64,000 nt of DNA, taken from Nostoc sp. NMS8. Lineage in GTDB: Bacteria; Cyanobacteriota; Cyanobacteriia; Cyanobacteriales; Nostocaceae. Of the stretch, positions 23,231-32,106 are shown piece by piece. The stretch lies in assembly GCF_017115045.1 (NCBI RefSeq), contig NZ_JABXKK010000104.1:124001-188000 (forward strand), written 5' to 3'. The number at the start of each line of letters is the position of its first letter. The stretch's first letter is position 1. The translations under genes and the position numbers were made by a program. The notes under the pieces were generated by a model. The model saw only the letters and a program-made list of their open reading frames with translations, did not search any database and had not been told where the DNA came from.

Positions 23231-23911
23231 ATGAAAGTTAATCTACATACTCCAATTGAAGAAGTCCAAATTCAAATCATCCCTTTAATTGATGTCGTTT
23301 TTTGTATTCTGACGTTTTTTTTGTTAGCGGCATTACAATTTACCAGGCAACAGGCAATCAATGTTGATTTGCCTAAAGCCAGCTCTAGTAGCATATCTGG
23401 GATAACGTCACAGACTGGAAGTGTGATTGTGACTATTGATGCTGTTGGTAATACTTACATAGAAAAGCAACCTGTAAAACAGGAAGATTTGAGACAGAGT
23501 TTAAAACAGTATCTTCAACAAAATCCCAGTGCTGTTGTCGTGCTAAATGCTTCCCGGACAGCAACTTACAATGATGTAATTGAGACATTAGACTTACTGC
23601 GGCAAGTTGGGGGCGATCGCGTTTCTTTGGGAATTATCCCTGGCCCATCTCAACCACCCACAAACTCACTTAACCAGCCAACTGTTCCTGCTTTCCCAAT
23701 CAATCCTGGTGCAGCACCAGTTCCAGGTGTCAATCCTGAAGGGAATATTACCCCTAAATTTCCCTTAGCACCTAATTCTGTGCCCTTTCCTAGCATAAGT
23801 CAGCCTCCAACTGGACAAGGCATCAGTCCTATCAATCCTGGTATTTCAAACCCACCAGCATCTCAAGCGCCTGTAGCACCCAAACAAACCCAACCTCCTC
23901 TTAAAAGATGA
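23231..23911 (+). CDS. ExbD/TolR-type biopolymer transport protein
   Basis: The 226-aa protein starts with a short cytoplasmic part and the transmembrane segment 'IIPLIDVVFCILTFFLLAAL', whose Asp is the conserved proton-path residue. A periplasmic domain ('VVLNASRTATYNDVIETLDL') and a long Pro/Asn-rich tail (~145-226) follow. It lies 42 bases after the ExbB-like gene and surely acts with it. The Pro-rich tail may reach through the peptidoglycan. Confidence 0.92.
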   Translation: MKVNLHTPIEEVQIQIIPLIDVVFCILTFFLLAALQFTRQQAINVDLPKASSSSISGITSQTGSVIVTIDAVGNTYIEKQPVKQEDLRQSLKQYLQQNPSAVVVLNASRTATYNDVIETLDLLRQVGGDRVSLGIIPGPSQPPTNSLNQPTVPAFPINPGAAPVPGVNPEGNITPKFPLAPNSVPFPSISQPPTGQGISPINPGISNPPASQAPVAPKQTQPPLKR

Positions 23912-23930
23912 TATAGGGGTATGGGGCATT

Positions 23931-24020
23931 GAAAAGAGGCAGAGGGGCAGGGTGCGGGGGGCAGAGGGGAAAATTTTTCTCCCTGCTCCCTGCTCCCTGC
24001 TCCCTGCTCCCGACTCCCCA
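23931..24020. repeat. Dispersed G/C-rich repeat, copy 1
   Basis: It runs from 'tggggcattgaaaagagg' through 'ggggcagggtgcggggggca' to tandem 'ctccctg' units. It is the inverse counterpart of 28856-28945, about 5 kb away. Confidence 0.75.
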
Positions 24021-24176
24021 ATCTCTTGCCCAAACCTAAAGATATCTGAAATAAAATTCGGCTAGAGAAAAATTTACTGCTAATTTATAAATAATTGGTT
24101 GAGCTTTAAAGATTTTTCCACCGATAAACTGAAGTAATTTATCACCAATTGCCATTCACGTTTCAGGGGTTGTGGC

Positions 24177-24539
24177 ATGAATATTGTGACGCTTTTAATT
24201 GTTTGGGTAGTAACAGCTATCAGCTTGTTGATTATTAGCAAATTGCCTGTGGGAGTCGAAATTGACACTCCAGGTAAAGCCTTCCTTTCTGCCGCAGTGC
24301 TTGGTATCATAACGGCAATAGTCAGACCGATTTTAAGTCTCGTTTTTGCAGTACCAAATTTACTTACCTTAGACTTATTATCCAGCATTTTCACATTTAT
24401 GATTGCTGTGGTTTGTTTTAGTATTGCTGCGTGGTTAGTCGAAGGCTTTCGCTTGCGTTACGGCATTTGGAGTGCTGTTATTGGAGCATTTGCACTGACT
24501 ATAATTAACAGCTTAATCTACAAAATATTGGGTGTCTAA
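24177..24539 (+). CDS. Phage holin family IV-like membrane protein
   Basis: The 120-aa protein has four predicted membrane segments ('LLIVWVVTAISLLIISKLPV', 'AFLSAAVLGIITAIVRPIL', 'FTFMIAVVCFSIAAWLVEGF', 'WSAVIGAFALTIINSLIY'). This is the layout of the YvlD-like holin superfamily IV proteins found in many bacteria, whose role is unknown. Nothing around it is phage-like. Confidence 0.8.
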   Translation: MNIVTLLIVWVVTAISLLIISKLPVGVEIDTPGKAFLSAAVLGIITAIVRPILSLVFAVPNLLTLDLLSSIFTFMIAVVCFSIAAWLVEGFRLRYGIWSAVIGAFALTIINSLIYKILGV

Positions 24540-24543
24540 ATTT

Positions 24544-24620
24544 AAGAGTTAGGAGTTAGGAGTTAAGAGCTATTAACAACTCCTCACTTATAACTCCTAA
24601 CTCATCACTCCCATCTCTTA
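24544..24620. repeat. 'gagttagga' tandem repeat with inverse copy
   Basis: Copies of 'gagttagga' followed by 'aactcctaact' units can fold into a hairpin between the convergent genes and may serve as a terminator for both. Confidence 0.6.
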
Positions 24621-24621
24621 A

Positions 24622-25329
24622 CTATTCGTTGGAACTTGGGGGAGCAACTGGGGTAGTCGATTGTTGTTTACGTTGCTCACGTTTTTTACGATCGGCTGAG
24701 AGCATATCTGCCATGACTATCAGTGCTTGCGCCATCTTGTCTAAGTTAGAACGGTATAACTCCAAATCTTTGTTGAGTTTGTCATTGGAAAGGTGCAAAC
24801 CGGCTGCGATCGCTTTTAGCGCCTCAGTAAGTTGCTTTTCGTCTTTAACCAATTCGGGATCGGACTGTTCCAATAACGAAAATACACCAATTGCAAACAA
24901 ACGGTTGTATTTAAAGTTAGGATTATTGGCGATCGCTTGCAGTTGTGCTTGCAAGTCAGTATCTCTATCTAAGTAAGTAGTTTGGGCCAGCCACCCAATT
25001 AAATCTTTAACTGGCAAACCTTTCGCTACAGCTTGCAGTCTTTGGGCATCCTGCCGATATTGTTGCGGATCTTTTTCTATAGCCTGACATAAGGCGTTAA
25101 AAATTGATTCTTGATCCCGTTCTGGTTGATAGCCTTCCATGAAACGGTCAAAAGTAGTGACGACACCCAAGGCATAAATTGGATTGTAGGTAAAATCGAT
25201 ATTTACTGACAGCAGATGCATTTCCACCATCAATTCTTCTACTACCCGACGATAAATAGTGTTAATCGGACGGGTGTGAAGATTGTAGAAAGTTCGCTTT
25301 GTATCGGAGACTGTACGGACGTTATTCAC
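24622..25329 (-). CDS. thf1: Thf1/Psb29, photosystem II biogenesis protein
   Basis: The 235-aa protein begins 'VRTVSDTKRTFYNLHTRPIN' and continues 'VEELMVEMHLLSVNIDF' and 'YALGVVTTFDRFMEGY', clear hallmarks of Psb29/Thf1. It helps maintain photosystem II under high light and interacts with FtsH proteases. A coiled-coil Lys/Arg/Gln-rich C-terminus is typical. Length is normal. Confidence 0.95.
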   Translation of the reverse strand: MNNVRTVSDTKRTFYNLHTRPINTIYRRVVEELMVEMHLLSVNIDFTYNPIYALGVVTTFDRFMEGYQPERDQESIFNALCQAIEKDPQQYRQDAQRLQAVAKGLPVKDLIGWLAQTTYLDRDTDLQAQLQAIANNPNFKYNRLFAIGVFSLLEQSDPELVKDEKQLTEALKAIAAGLHLSNDKLNKDLELYRSNLDKMAQALIVMADMLSADRKKREQRKQQSTTPVAPPSSNE

Positions 25330-25539
25330 AAATAAAAAAGAAATGTTAAGGGCGACGTATCTTTATTTTGTCGCTTAAAGGCTACTTTGCCAAGTTGAGC
25401 TTTTAGCGAGTGACGGTTTCATTTACAATATATACACAATCAGAAGTATTTTATAAGCTTGTAGTCACAGGAGATAAGACCTTTTATCCTAAAAAACTAG
25501 CCCAAAATTATTATCCTTAATGATTCGTTTATTGCATTT

Positions 25540-26136
25540 ATGAATTTCTCGCCACAGTTAACTGCTTTAGGTGAGTACCTAACTGGTAAATTTGATAATC
25601 GGGAACAAGCCATCGCAGAACCAGTTTGGTATGTTCACCTGTGCCTGTGGCAAAGACCGATTAATCTGTTCACAGAAGATAGCATCACCTTGTTTGCCGA
25701 ACAGGCTAACGTTATTACCCTAGATCAACCTTATCGCCAGCGAATTATCCGGTTGCGTCAGGGGAGCGACTCTGATACAACCGTGGAAGCACAATATTAT
25801 ATGCCTCAAGATCCAGGTGCATTAAGAGGCGCAGGTGATAACCCTGCTCTACTAAACACACTGACACCCGAACAATTAGATTTACTACCAGGTTGTATCC
25901 TAACAGTTACCCAAGAAAAACTAGCTGGCGATCGCTACAAGTTTACCGCTACCCCACCACCAGAAACACGTTGCAGCTTTACTTATCTTGGTAATAGCGT
26001 CTATGTTTCCTTGGGTTTTGCAGCGACAGCTACAGAATTTCACAGCTACGACAAAGGAATCGATCCAGCCACCGGCAAAGCAACTTGGGGAGCGATTATG
26101 GGGCCTTATCGCTACACCAAAAGAACTCAGTATTGA
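25540..26136 (+). CDS. cpcT: CpcT/CpeT-family phycobiliprotein chromophore lyase
   Basis: The 198-aa protein has CpcT features: 'LTGKFDNREQAIAEPVWYVH', 'QPYRQRIIRLRQ', 'LPGCILTVTQEKLAGDRY' and a C-terminal 'TWGAIMGPYRYTK'. CpcT attaches phycocyanobilin to Cys of the beta-phycocyanin subunit (position 153 type). It is a lone gene, not next to phycobilisome genes. The CpcT subtype rather than CpeT is a likely but not certain choice. Confidence 0.88.
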   Translation: MNFSPQLTALGEYLTGKFDNREQAIAEPVWYVHLCLWQRPINLFTEDSITLFAEQANVITLDQPYRQRIIRLRQGSDSDTTVEAQYYMPQDPGALRGAGDNPALLNTLTPEQLDLLPGCILTVTQEKLAGDRYKFTATPPPETRCSFTYLGNSVYVSLGFAATATEFHSYDKGIDPATGKATWGAIMGPYRYTKRTQY

Positions 26137-26139
26137 GTG

Positions 26140-26167
26140 CTGTTAGCGGTAGCGGGGCGTTTAGCCC
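26140..26167. repeat. 28-base dispersed repeat, intergenic copy
   Basis: It is the exact inverse of 3628-3655 inside the mannosyltransferase gene. Here it sits between the cpcT and STAS genes. Confidence 0.75.
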
Positions 26168-26200
26168 GTGCTGAGTTATAAATTAACTCCTAACTCTTTT

Positions 26201-26569
26201 TTAGCTGGCAATGCTACGAGGTACACCTTCTAAAGCTTCATCTTCTGTTTCAAAAATTTCAAAAACAGTATCCATCATCGTCACTTCAAACACGAGTTTG
26301 GCTTCTGGATGTACATTACAGATGCGGAAACTACCCTTGACTTTATCAGCATCACGCATTCCAGCTACCAAAGACGTAAGACCAGAACTATCAATAAAAT
26401 TTACCTGAGCCAAATTTACAACTACATGGCGACTGAGTTTGGAAATACACTCCTGTAACTTCAGCCGAAATTGCCAAGCAGTGGTAATGTCAAGACGGCC
26501 TGCTGGTGTCAGGATAATAACGGTGTTTCCGTCTTGGGTTGTATAAGTTTTTTGGTCTATATGAATCAC
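26201..26569 (-). CDS. STAS-domain anti-anti-sigma factor
   Basis: The 122-aa protein is a single STAS domain with the phosphorylatable Ser in 'VNFIDSSGLTSLVAGMR'. Such proteins bind an anti-sigma kinase when unphosphorylated and so release a sigma factor. No anti-sigma kinase or phosphatase is adjacent. SigF at 44.3 kb is a group-3 sigma factor, but a link is only speculative. Confidence 0.92.
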   Translation of the reverse strand: MIHIDQKTYTTQDGNTVIILTPAGRLDITTAWQFRLKLQECISKLSRHVVVNLAQVNFIDSSGLTSLVAGMRDADKVKGSFRICNVHPEAKLVFEVTMMDTVFEIFETEDEALEGVPRSIAS

Positions 26570-26708
26570 TAAAGTCCTCCCCGTGACATTTCTCTTAAGA
26601 TTAACTACTGGCAGAATTTTCTAATGCTGTCACTTGAGATTAACAAGCTATAGCTAAAATTGTCACCTTTTTCTGCTAAGTGCTTAACTCTAGTAGTTTA
26701 ACTCAGGA

Positions 26709-26857
26709 AAATAGTGGAGAGTAGGGATTGGGGACTGGGGAAGGTGGGGCCCCCTCTGGGGATAAGGGGTAATGGGGACTGGGGGAAGATCAGGATAATT
26801 ATCATAACTCCCTATTCCCTATTCCCTATTCCCTACTCCCTATTCCCTATTCCCCAT
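26709..26857. repeat. Short tandem repeats between hemF and the STAS gene
   Basis: 'ggggactgggg' copies are followed by seven or so tandem 'tccctat' heptamers. This is the short tandemly repeated repetitive sequence type known from heterocystous cyanobacteria. Confidence 0.75.
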
Positions 26858-27891
26858 TATTTCCAATTGAGCCAATCTTGAGGTTTCAAGAATGTTTCAT
26901 ACAACTCGGCTTCAGGGGAATTTGGTTCCGGTTGATAGCCGTATTCCCAACGGACTAAGGGTGGTAGGGACATGAGAATTGATTCGGTGCGTCCATTAGT
27001 TTGTAGACCAAAAATTGTGCCTCGGTCATAAACCAAGTTAAATTCTACATACCGTCCCCGGCGGTAGAGTTGAAAATTCCGTTGGCGATCGCCATACTCT
27101 ATCCCATGTCGCCGTTCTACAATTGGTACGTAAGCTGGTAAAAATGCTCTGCCACAGCCTTGTACAAAGCTAAACAAATCTTCCCAATTGCGGGTTGCTG
27201 GTGTTCCTACCTGGTTGCTATAAATAGCCGCTTCCCCATTGGGATTTGGCCCGCGATATAAAGCACCCTGGCCATCTTGGTAATCAAAAAACAGACCACC
27301 TACACCCCTTGTCTCGTCACGATGCTTGAGGTAGAAATATTCATCACACCACTTCTTAAACACCGGGTAATACTCTGGGTGGTGTTGGTCACAAGCCTGC
27401 TTTAATGTCTTGTGTAAATGTGTCGCATCTTCAGCAAAGGGGTAATAAGGTGTCAAGTCTAAACCGCCACCAAACCACCACACTGGCCCCGCTTCAAAGT
27501 AGCGATAATTGAGATGAACTGTGGGCACGTAAGGATTATGAGGATGTAACACCATTGAAGTGCCCGTTGCATAAAAGCCATGCCCTGCTGCTTCTGGGCG
27601 TTGGGCTAAAATTGAGGCTGGCAAATGGGAACCCCAAACTTCAGAAAAATTTACACCTGCTTGTTCAAATATTGCACCATCTCGCAGCACGCGCGATCGC
27701 CCTCCTCCTCCTTCTGGGCGTTCCCAACTATCTTCATTAAACTTAGCTACACCATCTAGTTTTGCTAATGATTCAGTAATTTCGTCTTGCAGTTGTTTCA
27801 TAAACTGACTGACCCTAGTCTGAGCGTCAGGTGCTGGCAGAGACTTGGATGATACTGCTTCTACAGTTGGTGTTTGCGAGTTGGTCAACAT
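26857..27891 (-). CDS. hemF: Oxygen-dependent coproporphyrinogen III oxidase
   Basis: The 344-aa protein carries the HemF signatures 'SMVLHPHNPYVPTVHLNYRY', 'WFGGGLDLTPYYPF' and 'RRGRYVEFNLVYDRGTIFGL'. It oxidatively decarboxylates coproporphyrinogen III to protoporphyrinogen IX in heme and chlorophyll synthesis. Length is normal. The stop codon abuts the tandem repeat block. Confidence 0.96.
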   Translation of the reverse strand: MLTNSQTPTVEAVSSKSLPAPDAQTRVSQFMKQLQDEITESLAKLDGVAKFNEDSWERPEGGGGRSRVLRDGAIFEQAGVNFSEVWGSHLPASILAQRPEAAGHGFYATGTSMVLHPHNPYVPTVHLNYRYFEAGPVWWFGGGLDLTPYYPFAEDATHLHKTLKQACDQHHPEYYPVFKKWCDEYFYLKHRDETRGVGGLFFDYQDGQGALYRGPNPNGEAAIYSNQVGTPATRNWEDLFSFVQGCGRAFLPAYVPIVERRHGIEYGDRQRNFQLYRRGRYVEFNLVYDRGTIFGLQTNGRTESILMSLPPLVRWEYGYQPEPNSPEAELYETFLKPQDWLNWK

Positions 27892-28316
27892 AGATTCCCG
27901 AACCTAAATTACAATTTCCAGAAAGCCACAAATTTTTCATTTTAAAATTTGGGGGAAACACGCGCCAACAATCTAGCTCTATTTGCCCAACCCGCTTTTT
28001 TCTTACTGGTTAAGCATTTATACGATTGATGGGCATCACTAGAGTTATTTAGTTATTTTCCCTCAAATGCGTATAGTCTTGTGTATTGAATTAGTTTTGT
28101 TTGAAATTCTTAATTGGAATATTTTGGTATAAAGACTAGATTTTAGTCTTAAGCTTGAGGTATCAAGGGTTTCACTATCTTTGCTGTTAGGGTTTGTACC
28201 GAATCGAGGCTTGCTATGTTTAGGACATTTTTGAGAAAGTTTTAATGTAGGGGTTGAGCGTAGTTGCATACCATACCAGAGTTACCAGAAAGTGTCTAGG
28301 GAGGAGGATTAGGAAA
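27892..28316. other. Divergent promoter region of hemF and the SRPBCC gene
   Basis: No plausible gene. It should hold the promoters of both divergent genes; I saw no clear operator. Confidence 0.4.
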
Positions 28317-28841
28317 ATGCAAGGTTGGTTATCCAAATTCATCCACCGCAAACGTCGTCGGTTTTGCGCTTCTCTGGTGTGGACGTATCGAGAGATTAGT
28401 TCTGCTTCTGTAGATGAACTGTGGCAAAAAGTGGTTGACTTAACAGATGTTTCCTGGCATCCACAACTTAAGAGTACTAATGTACCCTACGGATTAGTAC
28501 CCAAACCAGGATTAATTTTTCAAGCTGTAACACGCTTTTCGCCAATTCCCATCAGAATTTTTGTGGAACGCGTCAATCATAAAGAGATGCTGAGTATCCG
28601 AGTGATGGCGATTCCTGGAATAGAAGAACGGGTAACTTACCAAGTTGAGTCAACGGTTTGTGGTACTTGTTTGTCTTATTCTGTAACATTACGGGGTTGG
28701 TTATCGCCCTTGATTTGGTCTTTATCCCGTCCTTACGCAGACCGCGTTGCACGGTCTTTAGTTGAGGCTGTAGAAAAGACGGCATTACCAGCGGTATCCG
28801 GTAAGAAAAAATCCCTTAATGACAGTTGTTTTGACTTTTAG
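28317..28841 (+). CDS. SRPBCC-fold (START/polyketide cyclase-like) protein
   Basis: The product is about 174 aa from the ATG at 28317, which has a strong ribosome site ('gaggaggatt'). An upstream in-frame TTG at 28254 is less likely. The pattern 'ISSASVDELWQKVVDLTDVSWHPQL' and the later 'SYSVTLRGWLSPLIWSLSRP' fit the START-like superfamily, which binds hydrophobic ligands. The ligand is unknown. Confidence 0.8.
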   Translation: MQGWLSKFIHRKRRRFCASLVWTYREISSASVDELWQKVVDLTDVSWHPQLKSTNVPYGLVPKPGLIFQAVTRFSPIPIRIFVERVNHKEMLSIRVMAIPGIEERVTYQVESTVCGTCLSYSVTLRGWLSPLIWSLSRPYADRVARSLVEAVEKTALPAVSGKKKSLNDSCFDF

Positions 28842-28855
28842 GGGCTGGGGATTGG

Positions 28856-28945
28856 GGATGAGGGGGAGCAGGGAGCAGGGAGAAGAATTTTCCCCTCCGC
28901 CCCCCGCACCCTGCCCCTCTGCCTCTTTTCAATGCCCAATCCCCA
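28856..28945. repeat. Dispersed G/C-rich repeat, copy 2 (inverse of copy 1)
   Basis: It begins with 'gggagcagggagcaggga' and contains 'ccccccgcaccctgcccctc' and 'cctcttttcaatgccc', matching 23931-24020 in the opposite orientation with few changes. Confidence 0.75.
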
Positions 28946-29111
28946 ATGCCCAAAGAAAGTTAAGATCCTATTAGGTAATAATGCTATTTGCTAAGTTTTA
29001 TTACGGCAGTGACAGTGATAACACTAAGCTGACCTTACTTAAGAAAGCATCCAGTTAATAGCTAAGACATTCTCCACAATTGTATTTATTCATTTTGAAT
29101 TTTGAATTTTT

Positions 29112-30182
29112 ATGTACGATGTCCTCGATTCCCGCTCTGTCTTAGAAGTTTTGCGACCAGTAGAAGACCCAGAACTCCGTAAAAGTCTGGTAGAACTAAA
29201 CATGATTCGCAACGTCACAATTGACGGTGGTAAGGTTAGTTTCACTTTAGTGTTAACCACCCCTGCCTGTCCTTTACGTGAATTTATTATCGAAGACTGT
29301 CAGAAAGCTGTCAAAAAACTCCCAGGCGTTACAGATGTCAACATAGAAGTGACGGCAGAAACACCACAGCAAAAAAGTTTACCTGACCGCACTGGCATTT
29401 CTGGCGTGAAAAATATCATTGCTGTTTCCAGCGGCAAAGGTGGCGTTGGTAAAAGTACGGTGGCGGTGAATGTCGCAGTGGCTCTAGCTCAAACTGGCGC
29501 GAAAGTTGGTTTGCTAGATGCTGATATTTATGGCCCCAATGACCCCACCATGCTGGGTTTGTCTGATGCTCAAATTACTGTGCGTTCTACTGAAACTGGT
29601 GACATCCTGGAACCTGCTTTTAATCACGGCGTCAAATTAGTTTCAATGGGCTTTTTGATTGACCGAGATCAACCAGTAATTTGGCGAGGGCCGATGCTCA
29701 ATGGTGTAATTCGCCAGTTTCTCTATCAAGTTGAATGGGGAGAACTGGACTATTTGATTGTAGATATGCCACCGGGAACCGGAGATGCTCAGTTAACTTT
29801 AACTCAAGCAGTACCAATGGCAGGGGCAGTAATTGTCACCACGCCACAAACTGTAGCTCTGTTAGATTCTCGCAAGGGATTGCGGATGTTCCAGCAAATG
29901 AATGTTCCGGTATTGGGGATTGTGGAAAATATGAGCTATTTTATTCCTCCCGATCAACCAGATAAGCAATATGACATCTTTGGTTCTGGTGGTGGCTCTA
30001 AAACAGCCACAGAATTGGGAGTGCCATTGTTAGGGTGCGTACCACTAGAGATTTCCACACGAGTTGGTGGTGACAGTGGTGTACCGATAGTTGTGGGTGA
30101 GCCAGATTCAGCTTCAGCAAAAGCATTAACAGCGATCGCTCTTACGATTGCTGGTAAAGTATCAGTTGCCGCTTTGACATAA
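29112..30182 (+). CDS. mrp: Mrp/ApbC-type Fe-S cluster carrier ATPase
   Basis: The 356-aa protein has an N-terminal MIP18/DUF59 domain (~1-80, 'LRPVEDPELRKSLVELNMIR') followed by a P-loop ATPase with the deviant Walker A 'SSGKGGVGKST' and 'DYLIVDMPPGTGDAQLT'. It carries Fe-S clusters to apoproteins. The C-terminal CXXC of many homologues is not evident; the only late Cys is in 'LLGCVPLE', as in some cyanobacterial members. Confidence 0.93.
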   Translation: MYDVLDSRSVLEVLRPVEDPELRKSLVELNMIRNVTIDGGKVSFTLVLTTPACPLREFIIEDCQKAVKKLPGVTDVNIEVTAETPQQKSLPDRTGISGVKNIIAVSSGKGGVGKSTVAVNVAVALAQTGAKVGLLDADIYGPNDPTMLGLSDAQITVRSTETGDILEPAFNHGVKLVSMGFLIDRDQPVIWRGPMLNGVIRQFLYQVEWGELDYLIVDMPPGTGDAQLTLTQAVPMAGAVIVTTPQTVALLDSRKGLRMFQQMNVPVLGIVENMSYFIPPDQPDKQYDIFGSGGGSKTATELGVPLLGCVPLEISTRVGGDSGVPIVVGEPDSASAKALTAIALTIAGKVSVAALT

Positions 30183-30235
30183 TTAATTTTAATTTCTATC
30201 TACTTTCTGGGCTATAGCTTGGGAATACTAGGGAT

Positions 30236-30370
30236 TGGGTTGGGGCATGAGGAAGCAGAGGAGCAGGGGGCAGGGGGCAGGGGAGGATGAGGAAGATGAG
30301 GGAGAAATAAAATAATCAGTCCCCAGTCCCCAGTCCCCAGTCCCCAATCCTCAAGCCCCAATCCCCAACA
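30236..30370. repeat. Short tandem repeats between mrp and rodA
   Basis: 'gcagggggcagggg' purine-rich copies are followed by four tandem 'cagtccc' heptamers and 'caatcccc' units. Confidence 0.7.
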
Positions 30371-30391
30371 ATCAAAGTCTAAACTGACACA

Positions 30392-31705
30392 ATGTTGTTA
30401 AAACGATCGCTCCCCAAAATTCGCTGGAAGTCTTGGGTTAAACCCTGGCAGTCTGTAGATTGGCTACTATTTTGCTTGCCTATAGCTATCAGTATTTTTG
30501 GCGGCACTATGATTCTCAGTACGGAACTGAAGCAGCCGGTAACTGATTGGTGGTGGCACTGGTTGGTAGCGGGTATTGGTGTGCTTATAGCCCTGGTTTT
30601 ATCTCGTATCCGTTACGAACTCTTGATGCAGTGGCACTGGGTAACATACTCACTAACGAACTTCAGTTTAATTGCCGTGATGATTGCTGGTACCAGCGCC
30701 AAAGGGGCGCAGCGGTGGATTAGTTTCGCTGGCTTTAACGTGCAACCCTCAGAATTTGCCAAAGTCGGTATGATCATCACCTTAGCAGCTTTGTTACACA
30801 GGAACACTGCTTCTAGCCTGGAAAGTGTTTTCCGCGTTCTGGCAATCACCGCCATACCTTGGGGATTAGTATTTTTACAGCCAGATTTAGCAACATCAAT
30901 GGTATTTGGTGCGATCGTCTTAGGAATGCTTTATTGGGCAAACGCTAACCCCGGTTGGTTAATTCTGATGATTTCTCCAGTGGTTGCCGCCATTTTGTTT
31001 AGTATATCTTGGCCATTTGCAGAGCCGATAGTTTTACTCAAAGAACTATCTTTTGGCCCATTAGGGCTAATTTGGTCAGTGGCGATGGCGATTGTGGGCT
31101 GGCAAACTCTTCCCTGGCGTCGATTTGGTTTTGGCGCTATCAGTGCGTGGACTCTTAATATACTGGGTGGGGAATTAGGTGTTTTTGCTTGGAACCATAT
31201 TTTGAAACCGTATCAAAAAAATCGGTTAACTGTATTTATGGACCCCGATCACGATCCTCTTGGTGCTGGGTATCACCTAATTCAATCTCGTATTGCTATT
31301 GGTGCTGGTGAAGTTTGGGGATGGGGTTTGTTCAAAGGGCCAATGACGCAACTAAATTTCGTGCCTGAACAGCATACAGACTTTATTTTCTCCGCAGTGG
31401 GCGAAGAATTCGGTTTTATTGGTTGTTTGGTAGTATTATTTGTTTTCTGTTTAATTTGCTGGCGTCTACTGCATATTGCCCAAACTGCCAAAGACAACTT
31501 TGGTTCCTTGTTGGCTATTGGCGTTTTGTCGATGATTGTCTTTCAGGTGATTGTGAACGTTGGCATGACTGTTGGTTTAGCGCCTGTAGCAGGAATTCCC
31601 CTACCTTGGATGAGTTATGGGCGTTCTGCTATGCTGACTAACTTCATTTCCTTGGGAATAGTAGAATCGGTAGCAAATTTTCGACAAAAGCAGAAGTATT
31701 ATTGA
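30392..31705 (+). CDS. rodA: Rod shape-determining glycosyltransferase RodA
   Basis: The 437-aa protein has about ten membrane segments and SEDS family motifs: 'GAQRWISFAGFNVQPSEFAK' and 'FVPEQHTDFIFSAVGEEFGF'. RodA polymerises glycan strands of peptidoglycan during elongation. 'MSYGRSAMLTNFISLGIV' near the C-terminus is also typical. The middle is longer than in E. coli, as usual in cyanobacteria. Confidence 0.95.
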   Translation: MLLKRSLPKIRWKSWVKPWQSVDWLLFCLPIAISIFGGTMILSTELKQPVTDWWWHWLVAGIGVLIALVLSRIRYELLMQWHWVTYSLTNFSLIAVMIAGTSAKGAQRWISFAGFNVQPSEFAKVGMIITLAALLHRNTASSLESVFRVLAITAIPWGLVFLQPDLATSMVFGAIVLGMLYWANANPGWLILMISPVVAAILFSISWPFAEPIVLLKELSFGPLGLIWSVAMAIVGWQTLPWRRFGFGAISAWTLNILGGELGVFAWNHILKPYQKNRLTVFMDPDHDPLGAGYHLIQSRIAIGAGEVWGWGLFKGPMTQLNFVPEQHTDFIFSAVGEEFGFIGCLVVLFVFCLICWRLLHIAQTAKDNFGSLLAIGVLSMIVFQVIVNVGMTVGLAPVAGIPLPWMSYGRSAMLTNFISLGIVESVANFRQKQKYY

Positions 31706-31758
31706 TTCGTCATTTGTCATTGGTCATTTGTCATTTGTAAGAACCAATGACCAATGAC
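31706..31758. repeat. 'gtcatttgtcattggtcat' repeat with inverse copy
   Basis: Repeated 'gtcattggtcatttgtcatt' units face 'aatgaccaatgac', giving a hairpin that could end the rodA transcript. Confidence 0.5.
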
Positions 31759-31806
31759 TATTAACAAGTATTAAGCTATTAGAAGGAAACAAGCGAGGCT
31801 AAAAAC

Positions 31807-32004
31807 ATGATTCTGCCTGGAGCAACTGTTCGCGTCAACAATCCCGCAGATACCTATTATCGCTACGAAGGACTCGTGCAACGACTGAGTGATGGCAAAG
31901 TAGCTGTATTATTTGAAGGTGGTAACTGGGATAAATTAGTTACCTTCCGCCTGAGTGAATTGGAACTCGTAGAAACCACAGCCGGACGTAAAAAAGCCAA
32001 ATAA
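31807..32004 (+). CDS. ndhS: NDH-1 subunit S (NdhS)
   Basis: The 65-aa protein is a small SH3-like protein: 'MILPGATVRVNNPADTYYRY' and 'GKVAVLFEGGNWDKLVTFRL'. NdhS is the peripheral, ferredoxin-binding subunit of the photosynthetic NDH-1 complex at thylakoids, needed for cyclic electron flow. Length is normal. A ribosome site ('gaagga'/'gaggc') precedes the ATG. Confidence 0.9.
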   Translation: MILPGATVRVNNPADTYYRYEGLVQRLSDGKVAVLFEGGNWDKLVTFRLSELELVETTAGRKKAK

Positions 32005-32009
32005 GATTA

Positions 32010-32104
32010 CCTAGAAGTTAGGAGTCAGAAGTTAGGAGTTAGGAGTTATGATTCCTCAACTCCTAACTCCTAACTCTTAACTCAGCACTCTTAACTCAGC
32101 ACTC
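32010..32104. repeat. 'gttaggagt' tandem repeat with inverse copy
   Basis: 'gaagttaggagtcagaagtt' copies are followed by 'ctcctaactcctaactct' and 'aactcagcactc', forming a long hairpin between ndhS and the next gene. Confidence 0.6.
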
Positions 32105-32106
32105 CC

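Noticed and set aside
24177..24539. Prophage, suggested by the holin-fold protein
   Set aside because: No other phage genes lie near; this family is common in bacterial chromosomes.
28063..28269. Open frame of 68 codons, minus strand, before the SRPBCC gene
   Set aside because: Low complexity, no ribosome site, lies in a divergent promoter region.
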